The translations under genes and the position numbers were made by a program. From contig MU006223.1 in the NCBI GenBank assembly GCA_010093685.1, forward strand, positions 826,228 through 890,227: a DNA stretch of 64,000 nt, read 5' to 3'. Origin of the DNA: Ophiobolus disseminans (taxonomy: Eukaryota > Ascomycota > Dothideomycetes > Pleosporales > Phaeosphaeriaceae). Position 1 is the first letter of the stretch, and the number at the start of each line of letters is the position of its first letter. This document shows, one piece after another, positions 40,792 to 52,899 of the stretch. The notes beneath the pieces are model-generated. The model did no database searches and was not told the DNA's origin. It was given only the letters and a program-made list of their open reading frames with translations.

Positions 40792-42105
40792 CTAGAAGTG
40801 TCGAAACGCCATGGAGCTCTCAAAGACCCTGTCGAGATCTTTCCTCGATAGTGCGTGTAGTTCGATGCGTCGGAGAGCAACAAAATCTTTTTTGTCTAGT
40901 TTCTGAAGCCACGTAATTATCTTCTCGGTAGCATAGGTGACTATGAGTACTTCGAGTTTTGGTGGAAGCCATGCCATGGGTGCTAGACGTACGAACGGGC
41001 TCGTGATACAGCCACCTATCACAGCATACTCGGTGACCTCCAGCTTCCGTAATTTCGTGTACTGCGCTATTTCTTCCTTTAGGTCAGACAAGTGGGGTAG
41101 GTGGGTGATGATTTCAAGGGTAAGAGTCAATTCTTCGATATCCGGTGCGCTTGCCATGAGCATGTCGAGAGCTTGACTATTAGGTGGCCCCAACGCACAA
41201 TAGACCAAGTCGTTCGTTCCTCGGAGCGTGCATAACTCAAGCTTGCGGAGCTTCGGTAGGAGGCAGAGAAAGCGACCCATATTCTGCAGGTTCTGCATGA
41301 AAGAAAAGTTTCCATGAGGGCTTTCGATCCGTACCGAGTTGATGTTTGGGACTGTACTTATGTCTATCGGTGAGTTCACGGTTGTGTACTCACATAGGGT
41401 TAGATGCCTTAGGCCAGGCAGGTTGATCAAACCCCAGTGCACATCCTCCCCTTGAACACTAAGATGATGCAGGTTGGCGAACGCAGGGATCAGGGGAATA
41501 TCTGCAGGCAAGATATTACATGCCCTTAGTAAGTCCGGAACACTAGTTCGGTGCCAATCATCGAAATCAACGACAAGAGCGCTGTCTGTTGCAGTATAAT
41601 CCAGTTTCTCTAGCCTCGGAAGCAACGACAAAATAATACCCGCAATTGCAGGCTCTCCAATGCGTATCTCGACCTGCCTCGTCGCAAGATATATGGGCGT
41701 TGTTTGAAAACTCGAGAGTGCGGTGCTCTTGATCTTGTGAGATACAGATGATCGTGGTTGTGGCCACATGGCCAAACGATGTAACTTGGAGGCCAAGTCA
41801 GGCCTGCGTGTGAGGGTCCACCACAGGGACCCGATAGCACTTCTGGACTCGAGGTCATCCGTGGAGTCAGGCGTAGAGGTGGGCAGCACAACGCAGCGGT
41901 ACAGCACATCCTGTGCCACACCTGCCATGCGCTTTGAGACCAGAGCAAAAGCGACGAGGCTTCTGTTTTCGAGGTACTCAGCAACCGAAATGAGAACTTC
42001 GTTTGGGCATTCGTCGATGGGATAAACACCGAATCCAGATGAAGGCAGGTCGATGGGGAGGATGCCGAGGCGGGCGCCAGATAGATGCGCGCTGAGGTTC
42101 TCCAT
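40792..42105 (-). CDS. F-box/leucine-rich-like protein, 437 residues
   Basis: The longest frame starts with TTG at 42150. The first ATG at 42105 (MENLSAHLSG) is used, giving 437 residues without introns. The F-box is DECPNEVLISVAEYLENRSL then VAFALVSKRMAGVAQDVLY, at about residues 30-72, which would dock on Skp1. The remainder has spaced leucine-rich segments: LLPRLEKLDYTATDS, LINLPGLRHLTLCEY, LLPKLRKLELCTLRG, IEELTLTLEI and YTKLRKLEVTEY. This is a curved substrate-binding repeat region as in other fungal F-box proteins. The target is unknown. It is one of two F-box genes in the window, and their sequences are not close. Confidence 0.82.
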   Translation of the reverse strand: MENLSAHLSGARLGILPIDLPSSGFGVYPIDECPNEVLISVAEYLENRSLVAFALVSKRMAGVAQDVLYRCVVLPTSTPDSTDDLESRSAIGSLWWTLTRRPDLASKLHRLAMWPQPRSSVSHKIKSTALSSFQTTPIYLATRQVEIRIGEPAIAGIILSLLPRLEKLDYTATDSALVVDFDDWHRTSVPDLLRACNILPADIPLIPAFANLHHLSVQGEDVHWGLINLPGLRHLTLCEYTTVNSPIDISTVPNINSVRIESPHGNFSFMQNLQNMGRFLCLLPKLRKLELCTLRGTNDLVYCALGPPNSQALDMLMASAPDIEELTLTLEIITHLPHLSDLKEEIAQYTKLRKLEVTEYAVIGGCITSPFVRLAPMAWLPPKLEVLIVTYATEKIITWLQKLDKKDFVALRRIELHALSRKDLDRVFESSMAFRHF

Positions 42106-42619
42106 GATTGACGGTCGGGGAGTTGATGCTGTTCCTGGTAGATGAGGCAAGGGACTAAGCGTGAGGTTCTGTTGGTGCTATATAAACTGTGGGGCGCGCA
42201 GGTTGAAGGGAAAGAGCTGCTGGGCGAACCTGGAAGGCGCGCCCCTTTTCACCAGCTCACCCCATGACGTAAGATCAAACCATTACTTGGGGTAGTCAGC
42301 GTATTAAAAGGAGCAAGTTTGTAGTTGTAGAATTGTGTTTGTGGAGTTGATTTGTGGTATAGTAGGGCGCTGTCTGATAACGCTCCGATATCTGTGGAGC
42401 CTCTTACTTGCCATCTGCAGCGCTTGTTCGAGGGGGCTGCCACGCCCGTTTTCATGATCTGCGTATGCTATCGTGGGTATCATACCATTCCCAAGCTCTT
42501 CAGGGCGGTCCCTCTCGCCCAAACTTTTGTGCATTGTGCCTCGTCACTCGATGCGACTTGAGTGCAATCTTGCCGTGGCCTAAGCAAACGCTATCGTGCT
42601 CCGTCTCTTACATCCTAAT
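42106..42619. other. convergent/flanking region between F-box and LSM7 genes
   Basis: About 510 bases. The left part is the F-box promoter and the right part is the LSM7 3' flank. No additional gene is seen. Confidence 0.5.
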
Positions 42620-43133
42620 TCACTCCTCCTCTTGTATGAAGGGGTTCGCGATCTCTTCGCTGCCGTCGACGGGTGAGATGACAACGAGGAGGGTGCCGCG
42701 AGCGACTATCAGGCCGAGCTTGCGGTATCGGATGTTCCCTTCGTCGTCTGCCGTTCTGTCAGAAGAGGTCACGCTTACGGATAGTGAGTGCAGTACCGGT
42801 CAAAGCTTCCTTGACTTCGTCCAGGACGAGGTTCATGAGCTGGTCATAGCCCTTGAGCGTGCCAATGACTGTTGGTATCAGTATGAGTCGCTCCTTCCTG
42901 GTGCGTCACGCCACCACGCCAATGGTGCTCTCACCTTCGCGCCCGCCGCTGAACTTGACGGTGATCTGCTTGTCCATGTATTTGCTCAGGTCGAGGATGT
43001 TTTCCTTCTTCGGCCGCTCAGTCTGTCCGCCGGCACCCCCGCCCTGTGCGCCTCCCCGACCGCCACCTCTTCCGCCGCGGTCGCCGCCTCTTCCACCTCC
43101 TCGACCACCTCGGAATGCGCCTCGCTCAGACAT
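42620..43133 (-). CDS. LSM7: U6 snRNA-associated Sm-like protein LSm7
   Basis: Three exons (43133-42935, 42868-42797, 42747-42620) encode 132 residues in phase. LSm7 is a subunit of the Lsm1-7 ring (cytoplasmic mRNA decay) and the Lsm2-8 ring (U6 snRNA binding). Sm1 motif: ENILDLSKYMDKQITVKFSG, then GTLKGYDQLMNLVLDEVKEA. Sm2 motif: RKLGLIVARGTLLVVISP, with the RG nucleic-acid loop. The start adds about 38 residues of RGG/GR repeats ahead of the fold. Intron 2 must use the donor just after ACC G to join ALT to DDEGNIRYRK, which is the conserved junction sequence. It is divergent from the Zn2Cys6 gene. Confidence 0.93.
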
Positions 43134-44003
43134 GTTATCGATTCTGAAATTGGGAGAGGGCGGTGATGTAGCAAGACGCGCTTGCTTGCTTCAGTGACGT
43201 GCAGCTCAAGCTCTCCAGGTGGCCTGTGCCCCACTAACTTTCTTCCGCCGGACAGCACGTGACAGGTGGTGGGCAGGGGTGGGACCTGCACCATTCCGCT
43301 GTGCAGCGTCCAGACTCCGCTTTGGGGGCTTTCCGACTTGCCGCCAGGGACGCGTACTGCGGCATTTTCTGCCTGGGACGCCTGGCCAGCCGTGCATAGT
43401 GCGACTCCGCGCCGTCGCCACGTGCTGCTCCCACGCCTGTTCGCACGCCTGCCCGTCCAAACATTTTACGAAGGCAGCTATCATGTCAGTTCCATCGTGT
43501 GTGCGCGCGTACGCACTCTCCGCCGGTCCGTCGGTGTGTCCCATGAGGCAGACGACAGCAGGTGAGGCACGAACTCGGGCCCTCCAGGGAGCCCAGACCG
43601 TTCCCGTCGGCGGGAAGTCGGCGGCGGCGGCCTTGATTGGCTAGGAGCTCCGCCCTCGCAGGCTAGCATTATTTCCGTGTCCATGAGGCCCCGGCCGTCC
43701 ACCCTCAGCGCCCTGCCGCTTTCTTTGTGGCGGCGTTCCGCGTCCTCGTAGCCACGGGCCACCCCATTGCGACTGCCGTCTGCTCTCCGCCCGCACTGCT
43801 CTGCCCTTGCCACCTCTCCCCCGTCACTCCAGACTGCCTGCGATGCCCCGTTGCTGTGCCATGGCGCTCTAACACGCGTGCTGGCCGTTTGACGTCGCTG
43901 TGCTGTGCTCTGAGCTGGCTGTTCGCTAGCGCTGTCCGCCAATTCCACCCTCTGCTGCCGCCCGCTCCCTCCGCCGCCTCGGTCGCCCTGCGCAAGCGCA
44001 GTC
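43134..44003. promoter_or_regulatory. divergent promoter region, LSM7 and Zn2Cys6 genes
   Basis: About 870 GC-rich bases. GC-richness creates several long chance frames on both strands, none with a motif. Both promoters are here. Confidence 0.45.
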
Positions 44004-45984
44004 ATGTCCAACCTCGACCCTCATGCCGCGAGTGAGCGCACCATGGCCTCGCAGCACCATGCGCCGGCTCCTCATGCCGACCTGAAGCGCAAGAGGAGCC
44101 CGTCACATGACGCGCTGCATTCTGCGTCGGCGCCGCACCCCAAAGCCGCCAAGACGCACAACCACCTGCAGATCAACTATCTCGCAAGACAGCTCGACGA
44201 GGACCTGCCGCTCATCACCAACGATGACACGCTGCCCAACATACTCTCGCTCCTCGGCAACTACCAGGGCGTGCTGGACCGCCACGAGAGCATGGCCTGC
44301 AACCTGGGCGCAAGACCGCTGGGACCCATCTTGATCAAACGATTTGAGCGGCTGTTTGACGGGCCGCCGCGGGTCCTGAAGAGCCATGGGAAGGACGGAA
44401 CCACCGTGACCTGGCTGGACGTGGTGGAGTTTGCGCGCAACAAGCCCGAGCAGTTCACGCTGGGCCAGATGAGCGAGGGCCTGAGCGTCTGCCAGTTCTA
44501 CACGAAGCAGTGCCGGGTGCAGATCTCCGAGGAGGACTTTGTGCTCATCTCGTCTGGCATACCCCAGAAGATGATCCCGCCGCAGCCCATCATCGAAGAC
44601 GAAGAGAAGGAGCTGGGCACGATTGAGATTCTAGAGAAGAACCTCGGTCAGATATGTCAATTGGCCGACCAAGGTGAGTTTGATACCTTCTTCTATAGCA
44701 AGCCAACTGTGGTCCTAACACCTTCCAGTGGCCGCACGCACGCGACAGCTCAACCATAGACTAAAGGGCCGGAAACTAGCGATTCTCGATCGAAGGGCCG
44801 CTGCGAGCCCTGCGTCTCCATCTCGCCCCGCAAGTCCCTCGAACGTTGCTCTCATGAACGGCGGTGTTGCGAGTCTCCCGCCTGCACCACAAGCACAGCC
44901 GCAGGCGCAACCCGCACAGACTTCGCCTGGCGGTTTTGTCTCCGTGAACCCGCGGCAGCATGTCGAGCCTAATGGCAATGGAAGCGGTCATGCACATTCA
45001 CACGGACATAGTCACGGACATGGTCACGGCACTTCGTCGAGTACTCGTCATGAGTTGCTGTCCAAGTTCCATACCATGAGCGAACGTCGCCCGTCCTCTC
45101 AGCCTCCAAATGGCCCAACAGAGGCCAGACGGCCGTCGATAACAGTTTCGCATCCCTCTACTCCAGCAACCAACGTCTCCAGGGCCCCTTCAAAAGCGGT
45201 CGAAGTGCCTCCGTCGAATCTCAATCTTGCGCGACCGTCCCATCTCAACGAGTCGGAGCTTCACTCCATGATGAATTCACCCGTACCCATACCGAACACC
45301 CCGTCAAACCTCCTTCCGGCCGCCAGCCAGCGCAATAGCCAGCCACAGGAGAAAGACGATGGCGGCCCCTTCAAGGCCGAAATGGTGCACCGAATGGAGA
45401 CTCTCGCCAAGGGCGAGCGCATACTACCTCCATGTGATCGTTGCCGCAGACTCCACATGGACTGCCTGAAGAATCTCACAGCCTGCATGGGCTGCACGAA
45501 GAAGCATGCCAAGTGTTCATGGAAGGAGGTTCGTGATGGCGAATTGCGCGGGAATTACACCCATCCACCACCCGGTAGCAACAGCAACATCCACAGCGAG
45601 ACCTCAGACCACGAGAGCCGGGCAAGCACAGCATCTCCAGCTGCGATGCTCAGTCCACCTCGTCATCCCAGTAACGGCGGTCACACGCCTCAGCACCTGC
45701 CACATCACCCACCTCATGCTCAGCCAGAACACCCGCAGCTTGAGCATCACCGACCACACCCGTCGACGGAGATGCATCTGCAGCCTCATGCCCATTACGA
45801 AGCTCAACATGACGCACGGATACCCCCATCTCATCACACGCCTCCTGAAAAAGCGCGCGAAAATAACGTAGAGGTGCAATTACAAGAAGCCGCTCAGTCA
45901 GGCCTCGCACACTCGAGTGGGAACCAAACCATGAGTGGACCCGGAGGTAGCAGTACGGACTACCACCAAGCTATGGTTGCATAG
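44004..45984 (+). CDS. Zn2Cys6-type protein, 641 residues, zinc cluster in the C-terminal half
   Basis: Exons 44004-44673 and 44729-45984 join in phase. The N-terminal 225 residues contain a folded, probably helical part (QINYLARQLDEDLPLITNDD, then RPLGPILIKRFERLFDGPPR). A long Ser/Pro-rich stretch follows with an HSHGHSHGHGHG run near residue 330. The six-Cys cluster starts at Cys459 (CDRCRRLHMDC ... CMGCTKKHAKC) with spacing C-x2-C-x6-C-x6-C-x2-C-x6-C, the fungal binuclear zinc cluster. A His/Pro/Gln-rich tail follows. Most Zn2Cys6 regulators carry the cluster at the N-terminus and a middle homology region. Here it is late and no such region is visible, so this is an atypical DNA-binding regulator with unknown targets. 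Confidence 0.82.
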
Positions 45985-46586
45985 GCGGTGTTGCATGGTA
46001 CCATGCTACTTGGCTAGAGTCGCACACATCTTTCCCTGTATATTGCATCATCTCAGCTCGATGCTTTCGTTCTCTTATATCCTTACTCGTTGTTGATGAT
46101 ACCAATTTCTTATAGGTCGCATATACAACCCTGTTCTGAATAGTGAATTGAGTGGAATTGAATGTGACATAGTTAACATCATCTTGCTCATATGCTTGTA
46201 TTGTGATTTGCGTGATGCATATCTCGAGGGGGCTGTCGGTACAAGGACGTTAGTAGGCTGCGTGGTGCATCTGGCTTTTGCTTTTGGCTCAGACGAGTGC
46301 GACGGCGGACTCACGCTTCTAAGTTACTTGTCTGACAACTTAGGAGTTAGACATCCTGACAAACGCATCTCGAGGACAAAAGGGACTCGAATCAGAGATA
46401 GACACGACACGATACGACACACTGAATCGATCAAGTTCAAGCAAGGAACTGGGCATTACTCATTAGGCTATATACTCGCATCACAGCAGAAATATCCTCC
46501 CATGTATATTTTATGTCCCGAAATTTCCATCGCACTCATTAGGGCGTATCAGCCTTGTTAACCACATTCCAATCCTTTCTCGTGCC
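45985..46586. other. convergent intergenic region
   Basis: About 600 bases between the 3' ends of the Zn2Cys6 and DPR genes. It contains a plus frame (46148-46561) with no motif. I see nothing else. Confidence 0.5.
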
Positions 46587-49500
46587 TCATAGTCCATGAC
46601 CTGTGGAAGTTCCATGGCCAGTAGTATTTCCATGACCTGTTGGTCCCGTTGCTAAACCGTGACCAGTACCGGTCGCATTGCTTCCTGTCAAGCCCTGACC
46701 AGTAATAGTAGTAGTTTCATGAGTTCCTGGTCCCGTGCTCAGTCCTTGACCAGTGGTATTTCCATACCCTCCAGGTCCCGATGTCAAGCCCTGACCAGCA
46801 GTCTCATGTCCATGGTGGCCGTGGATATTAGTATTACCATCGGTGCCGCCGCGGCCATCGCCGTAGCGACCGATGTTCATGGGCAGACCGGTGTGTGGCT
46901 CAATGACCCTGGTTTGAGCGGGGATTTCACTGATGGGCTGTGCGCCGTAGGTATTGCGGCCAGTCTGTCTGTTGTTGCATTAGTGATGTAAGATATGAGA
47001 GGCTTTTCCCTTGACTTACTGGTACCCGGAGATTGCATCTGGGTTGCCGATAGGACCGTCAACGCCAACATGTTCCCGCTTTCCGCCCTGTATTTCACCC
47101 ATCTCGTGGTGATCAAGTGACTCGCGAGCAGGATGGCCTGCTGGAGGGTCCTTGTGGAGCTTGTTCTTGCCCTTCCAGCGTGGGCTGTCAGGGTTGTCGT
47201 CGTCGTAGGCGGCGGCAGTCGTGCCAGCGCCGAGCGCCGCACCGCCAGCAGCGTACTCCTTGGAATGACGCTTGGTGTCTACCGAGCGGCGGACTTCACC
47301 CGACTGGCGTGGAGAGTTGTCAGCGGACGACTTCTCCTTCTTGGATTTGTCCCGGTGGAGGAAGCCAAAGATGCCGTGCTTCTTCTCGGGTTTGTTCTCC
47401 TCTTCGAGACGTTTGGCTTCCTTTTCACGTTCCTTCTCGAGACGAGCTGCCTCCTTCTCTTGATCTTTCTCGTGCTTGCGATCTGCCTTCTCATGCGCAG
47501 CTGTAGCCTTGTCGTGTTTGTGTACTTCTTTGTCATGCTTAGCCTGCTCTTTCTCGAGCTTGTGAGCATCCTTTTCCTGCTTTGACTGCTCCTTGTCAAG
47601 CCTGTGCTGCTCCTTTTCCCGGTCGTGCTGTTCCTTCTTGAGGCGTTCTTGCTGTTCCTTCTCTATACGCGCCCTCTCGCGATCAGCGTCTTGATTCTGA
47701 GAGTGTGCATAGGCAGCCCCGCCGACAACAGCCGCTCCGGTACTGAGGAGTGCGGCGTCACGCTTGGTGTGGTCTTTGTCGCGAGAGTCTTGAGTCAGAT
47801 CGTGTGGACCACGTGTTGTTCCTGGTGCAGTATTTTGATCGTACTGAGCTGGGATAAGGCCTTGTGTCGGATACGCCGCAACACTGGGGTCATGTGCCTG
47901 CTGGCCGAATGTGCCCTGCGTCGGATGGGCCGAAGAGCTCAGAGGTTGGTTTGAAGAAGCGGGAACTTGGCTATTGTCAGCATGCCTAGTACCTCCGTAC
48001 GCTGCTCCGCCAAGAGCACCTGCGCCCAAGGCCGCTCCCGAGCCGAGAGCAACATTGCGTCCGGTGTGGTCGGTGTGGTCATGTTGTCCAGTAGTCGGGA
48101 CAGAAGTGGCGGGGTTACGGCCAGTTGTTCGGTCGTCATATGGCTGAGTGCTACCGTGGCTCCCAGAGGTTTTCGCAGCCTCGTAAGCGCTATAGCCAGC
48201 AGCCCCAGTTCCGCCAACGACCGCAGCATCCCGGCCGTGGTGATGGTCTTTCTCATGGGTGTTGGGATCGATTCGGTTGAGAGTGTCTGACTGATGTGAT
48301 CCTGCTGTCGTATGTGTCTTTTGGTCGGACTGAACACGAGGATCTACGGTGTTGGCCGCGTGACTCGAGTGTGGGCCAAGTGTACTTGAAGCTGGGCCGG
48401 TGTTCGTCGTGTCCCCACGCTGGCTGGCATAACCGAGTCCACCAGCTGTTGCAAGACCGGCGCCAGCTAGACCTGCGTCACGCCCATGGTGGTGGTCTTT
48501 GTCGTGTTGCTGGGTTGTGGGAGACGTGATTGAAGAAGCAGATGCCGGCTGACGGGATTGAGTATCCTCAATAGGGGCGGGTGCACCCACTGCACCATAA
48601 AATGGGCTTCCGGATGTGGTCTTAGGTCCGTGATAAGTGTCATAAGTCTCGCCATGGCGGTCAAGTGTTGAAGAGTCAGGATTTGCTGGATTCGATGCGG
48701 ACGCAGTAGAGCCGGTCAATGGGGCGGAGGTGTGCGAAGACTGCTGGGGGGCGGTTGTTGTAGATCCAGACAAAGGTGCAGATGTATTCGCGGAGTGCTG
48801 GGGGGCTGTTGTAGCTGAAGAGGACAATGGCCCGGTGCTTCTCGCAGTCTGGTCTGCAGGAAGGATAGCGGTTCCGGCACCAGGCGTATCGTTGCGCTGC
48901 AGTGCTTGACGAGCTCCCACTCCAGCCGCAACGCCGCCGCCGACCAAGGCCGCATCGCGACCATGATGGCTCTCTGGTTCGGCCTGTCTCGTGGTTGTGG
49001 TATCAGTATTCTTCGAGGTATCGTTCTTCACGCGGGGGTCAAGCTTGTTCAGCAGAGAGCTCTTGTGGGGACCGGTAGTCGACTTATCGGTTCCCACCGT
49101 ATCGTCGCGGTGGCTCTGAGTTGTCGATGAAGCACTAGCTAGGTTCGAGCTCGGATGATGTGTCGTTGAGCTAACTTGTGGATCGTATCTCTGCCCCTCG
49201 AGGTTTGCCTGGGTGCCCAGAGCCCTAGGGTCGAGCTGCTTAGAGCTGTACGGGCTCGATTCTTGGGGTAGGTTGCTGCTTCCAGTATTTGGTGTATCTC
49301 GGTCACGTGTCGCTGCATAACCTAAGCCTGCAGCTCCTGCGCCAAGTCCACCAGCAACTGCGGCATCACGGCCGTGGTGATGTTCTTCAGAAAACTCGGA
49401 AGACCGAGGCCTTGGCTGCTCTAGGCTTCCGGTGTGTCGCAATTCATGCTGACTGGAAGGTACACCTGTGGAGGTGCTGGTTCCGGTTGGCACATTCGTA

Positions 49501-51281
49501 GTATGACCTTGAGTATTTCTTGATCCATCAAGATCACTGTCGACGCGGGGATCAGCCTTATTCAACAGATTGCTCTGGTGAGGCCCAGCGGTTGAGTTTC
49601 CGCTGCCAATGGTGCCACTGGTGTGGCTTTGAGTTCCGTGACCGTCGTGAGTGTTGTGATTACCTGCCAAAGCACCTGCTGTACCGGCCGCGATAGGTTG
49701 CGCAGGATGAATTTTCCCATCCTGGTGCTCTGGGTGAATACCTTTGTGAGCGTGGTAAACGGGACCATCAAGTCCTGGTTCTGGGACGACCTGGTCTCTG
49801 TAGTAAAGGAACGTCTTTGACTCATCAGGTGTGGGGGATGGAAACCCTCCGGGTACATGGCGATATGAGTCTGACTTGTGTCCAGTAGGACGCTCACCAG
49901 TGCCTTGATGGTGTGTGGAAGGAATGCCTGTATTAGACACTGTTGAGGCGTTGCCCAACGAGCGGTCTTGCGCTCCAATGCCTTGGCCCTGGGTTGAGGG
50001 GGACAACGTGGAAGATGTTGATGCAGCGGCAGTGGCAGCGGCTAAAGCATCGGGATGATGACTCTGCGGCGTGTGGCTTGTAGCACTGCTCACGGGACCC
50101 TGAAAAGTGCTGTTAGCTTGAGATCCTGATTGACTACGAATGACCATTGGTAGACCAAAAGAAAAAATTCACAGCAAAGGATAGCAAATACACTTACAGT
50201 GCTTGACAAAGCCGACGGCTGGTTACCATACGTAGGTTGGAGTGTGTCTTGACCTTGAGGCTGAACATCGCGTTGATGCGACTGCGATAGAGGCGCGGCT
50301 GCACCAATCATCGTGGCAGCTGCAGCAGCTCCGGCCAGACCCTCCCGACCATGGCCATCTCTGACACCAGCTTCCTTCTCTTTCGTACCAGGTTCGCGTG
50401 CACTGGTGGTCGGCTGGTGAGTGGACGAAAACTGCTGATGAGGCTGATGGGTCGAGGTATGATGGTCAGTATGCGTGGATGACGGATAATGCTTGGAAGC
50501 AACACCGCCGGCAAGAGGGAACGACCGATCAGTGTCGTTGGTGTAGCTTTCTTGTCGCAGAGACTGGTCAAAGGGTTGGCGAGAAGTAGAGGTCTCAGCC
50601 GTGGAGCCGAGAGCGCCAGTCGTGCTTGTGGTGCTGTGTGGTTGATCACTTGCAGAGTTGCCAGTGACTGTTTCCGAGTCAGACTTCGTTGGTACATTGA
50701 AGGAAAGAATTTCTACGTACGAGGAAGAGCCTGTTTGAGTGCACTTGGCTGTTCCGCCGTGTCTGCCGTTGTCGGTCCGCGCCCTGTGTTTCCACCTCCC
50801 ACGATTTGATTGCTGTCCAGGTTTGATTCTGGGTTATGTGACGACAGCGCTGCATGTTCTTGACGCTGACCGGTACCACCAAATCCAATCACTCCGCTTT
50901 TGATTGATGCTTCGCTCATGCCTTGGTGCACGTGCCCTGCTCCTGTGGGGTTTACGTCAGGGCGTGCATTCTCACCACCGATCGTACTGTGGCTGCCAAT
51001 GGGTCCGTCTGTGCCGGTGTGTTGAGTGTGCCCAAGACCGTACGACGGAGCTGTCTGGCCGGTAGACGTGGAAGTGCCCGCGATGGTAGGCTGTGTGGAG
51101 GATGTTCCCTTCATGGAGTCGTAGATCGGGGTATGCTGACTGGGGCTGTTTTAGTAGCTTCCTATGTTCAACAGTTGTGAACTTACCTATCGTGAGTAGT
51201 TCCAGTAGACGTAGTCTGCACATCTTGGGTAGCATCCTCGCTCTTCTTGTGCCCAGACAGGACGCTCTTGATCTTCTCCAT
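46587..51281 (-). CDS. large DPR-motif (dehydrin-like) repeat protein, 1,483 residues
   Basis: Five exons in phase: 51281-51187, 51145-50721, 50667-50198, 50099-47020 and 46968-46587. The protein is hydrophilic, rich in Gly, Ser, Thr, His and Gln. Two modules alternate: GPHxSxLLNKxDPRV units (for example GPHQSNLLNKADPRVDSD; four copies, the last degenerate) and HHGRDAAVAGG-type Gly/Ala segments (about six copies). The DPR unit is the hallmark of fungal dehydrin-like proteins such as Aspergillus fumigatus DprA-C, which protect against oxidative, osmotic and freezing stress. About residue 1,060 onward is a Lys/Glu-rich coiled coil (KEQAKHDKEVHKHDKA), then KKHGIFGFLHRDKSKKEK and HVGVDGPIGNPDAISGYQ. 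The C-terminus repeats TGQGL/TGHGL. The family link is strong for the DPR units; the function is inferred from it. Confidence 0.8.
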
Positions 51282-52899
51282 GTTGCTGGTGGGATCTCGG
51301 AGGAAGAATGGGAGAGAAGTGAGGTTGAGCTGTCAATGAAGATTTCACAGTCACTTCATATGTAGGCTGAAGCTGTACAAAGCAGGGCAGAGGTCTCCAT
51401 TGTGGCCCGCAGCTGTGTAGCTATGACGACAGTAGCTGGCCTGGCCATCTGTGGCTGGTTAGTTGCAGGACGCTACTCCCAATAAGAGTACCAGCTGATC
51501 ACGGTGGACACAGAACGAGGACTATTCAATCCAATTGGAGTGCGTGCGCATCGTTCAGGCCTCGATGGGTGGGCGTTTTGTAGACCGGACACACAAAGCG
51601 CGTCCATGTTTCTGCGCGATCGACGTCTTCCCTGAGCTTATCCTCGAAGCTTGAGGTACGAGCTCAAGGCGGGGTTGCTTGTGTAGCCTTCCCTTTCTAA
51701 GTCCGTGGGTGCGACTGTCATGGCTTGAAGGGCCATTTTGACCTTTATGCGCACACATGCTTTCCAGCTTGGGTAGCAGCGCCGTCTGAAGAACTATCAG
51801 CATGTAGGGTGACCTCATTGATATGTACCTACCGGTAGGTATTACCCCACCTCAAAAAGGCCGGCGCATGATCTGGGCAAGCGGCATCATCCACTGCAAG
51901 CTAGCCGAAAGCGGACACCACTGGAACGGTCTCTCGAAAGCCAGAAATAAAGATGAACTCTAGGGCTGTGTGCCTACAGAGGTTTTTTGAATTTATTAGA
52001 ACGACTTTTTCAGTAGTCGTCAAGCTTAACCTTTTCCGGCTCTCCCTACTTACCGAGAGACGGCGTCGACTGCAGCAACGCCTCTTCTGGGTGAATGGTG
52101 AGCGAGCATCGGATCTCACGTGAGGTCGGACGCCCAGCACTCAACACTCGACATGCATTCGAGCTGCTCGCTTCCGACGAGACGCCTAGGTCCGAGAGCG
52201 AGCCAACGGGCGTCGCAGGTCTTGTTTGCGCGATTTTCCAGTGGCGATGACACGCTGCGCGGTCCTGCGCCCCCACGCCTCTCTCTGGCTTAGCCTCCGC
52301 CCAATTCACTGGCCTGGGCGCCTCCACACCTCCAAGAAGATGCGCTCGGCCGATGCCAGTCTGACCTGATTGCGCCTTTGGCTGCGCTTCTCGCGCTGTT
52401 CCAGAAGATTTCTCCTGCAGACATGGTCCAGCGCTCCGCTCCTGCTGACCCCGTCCTGCTGTCGGCCCTGCCTTAGAGCGAACTCCGTGGCCCAACAAAG
52501 GAACAAAGCTGTTCGCGTCGAGGGCAAGGACAAGCTTTGGCGTCTCCGCGTTTTATTCTAGCCGCTTGACGTGTGCACTGTTTCAGCCGCTCATTTCACA
52601 ACTATCCCCAGTTCCCCAGCTGCACCTCCTTGAGTGCTCAGTGCGCCAGTTCGGTTTCGGCCCACCCCCAACATTGCCTGCCTCAACCAGGGTAGGCTCC
52701 CTGCAACCGCAACCGCTGCAAGACCCACCTTTAACCCGGGCCTGCCCCATCATAGCAGCCTCACTACTCGACCTCGTCTCGGCCAACTTTCCAGCCGCCA
52801 TTCACATTCTCTTCCCTAACATCACTCCGTCTTGCACTTGACCTCCACCACTCCCACACCTCCACCACTCCACCATTATATCTTAACCCGCCATCCACT
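51282..52899. other. intergenic region with both promoters
   Basis: About 1.6 kb between outward-facing ATGs. Minus frames at 51555-51818, 51901-52140 and 52046-52498 have no recognisable domain and overlap other chance frames. The right end is C-rich and AT-poor, as expected of a promoter/5' leader. Confidence 0.45.

Noticed and set aside
43219..44011. long frames on both strands in the LSM7/Zn2Cys6 promoter
   Set aside because: Very GC-rich DNA gives stop-poor frames on several strands at once. Composition is Arg/Ala-rich and there is no motif.
52046..52498. 150-codon minus-strand frame
   Set aside because: No domain, low-complexity Ala/Arg/Gly composition, and it overlaps another frame on each strand.
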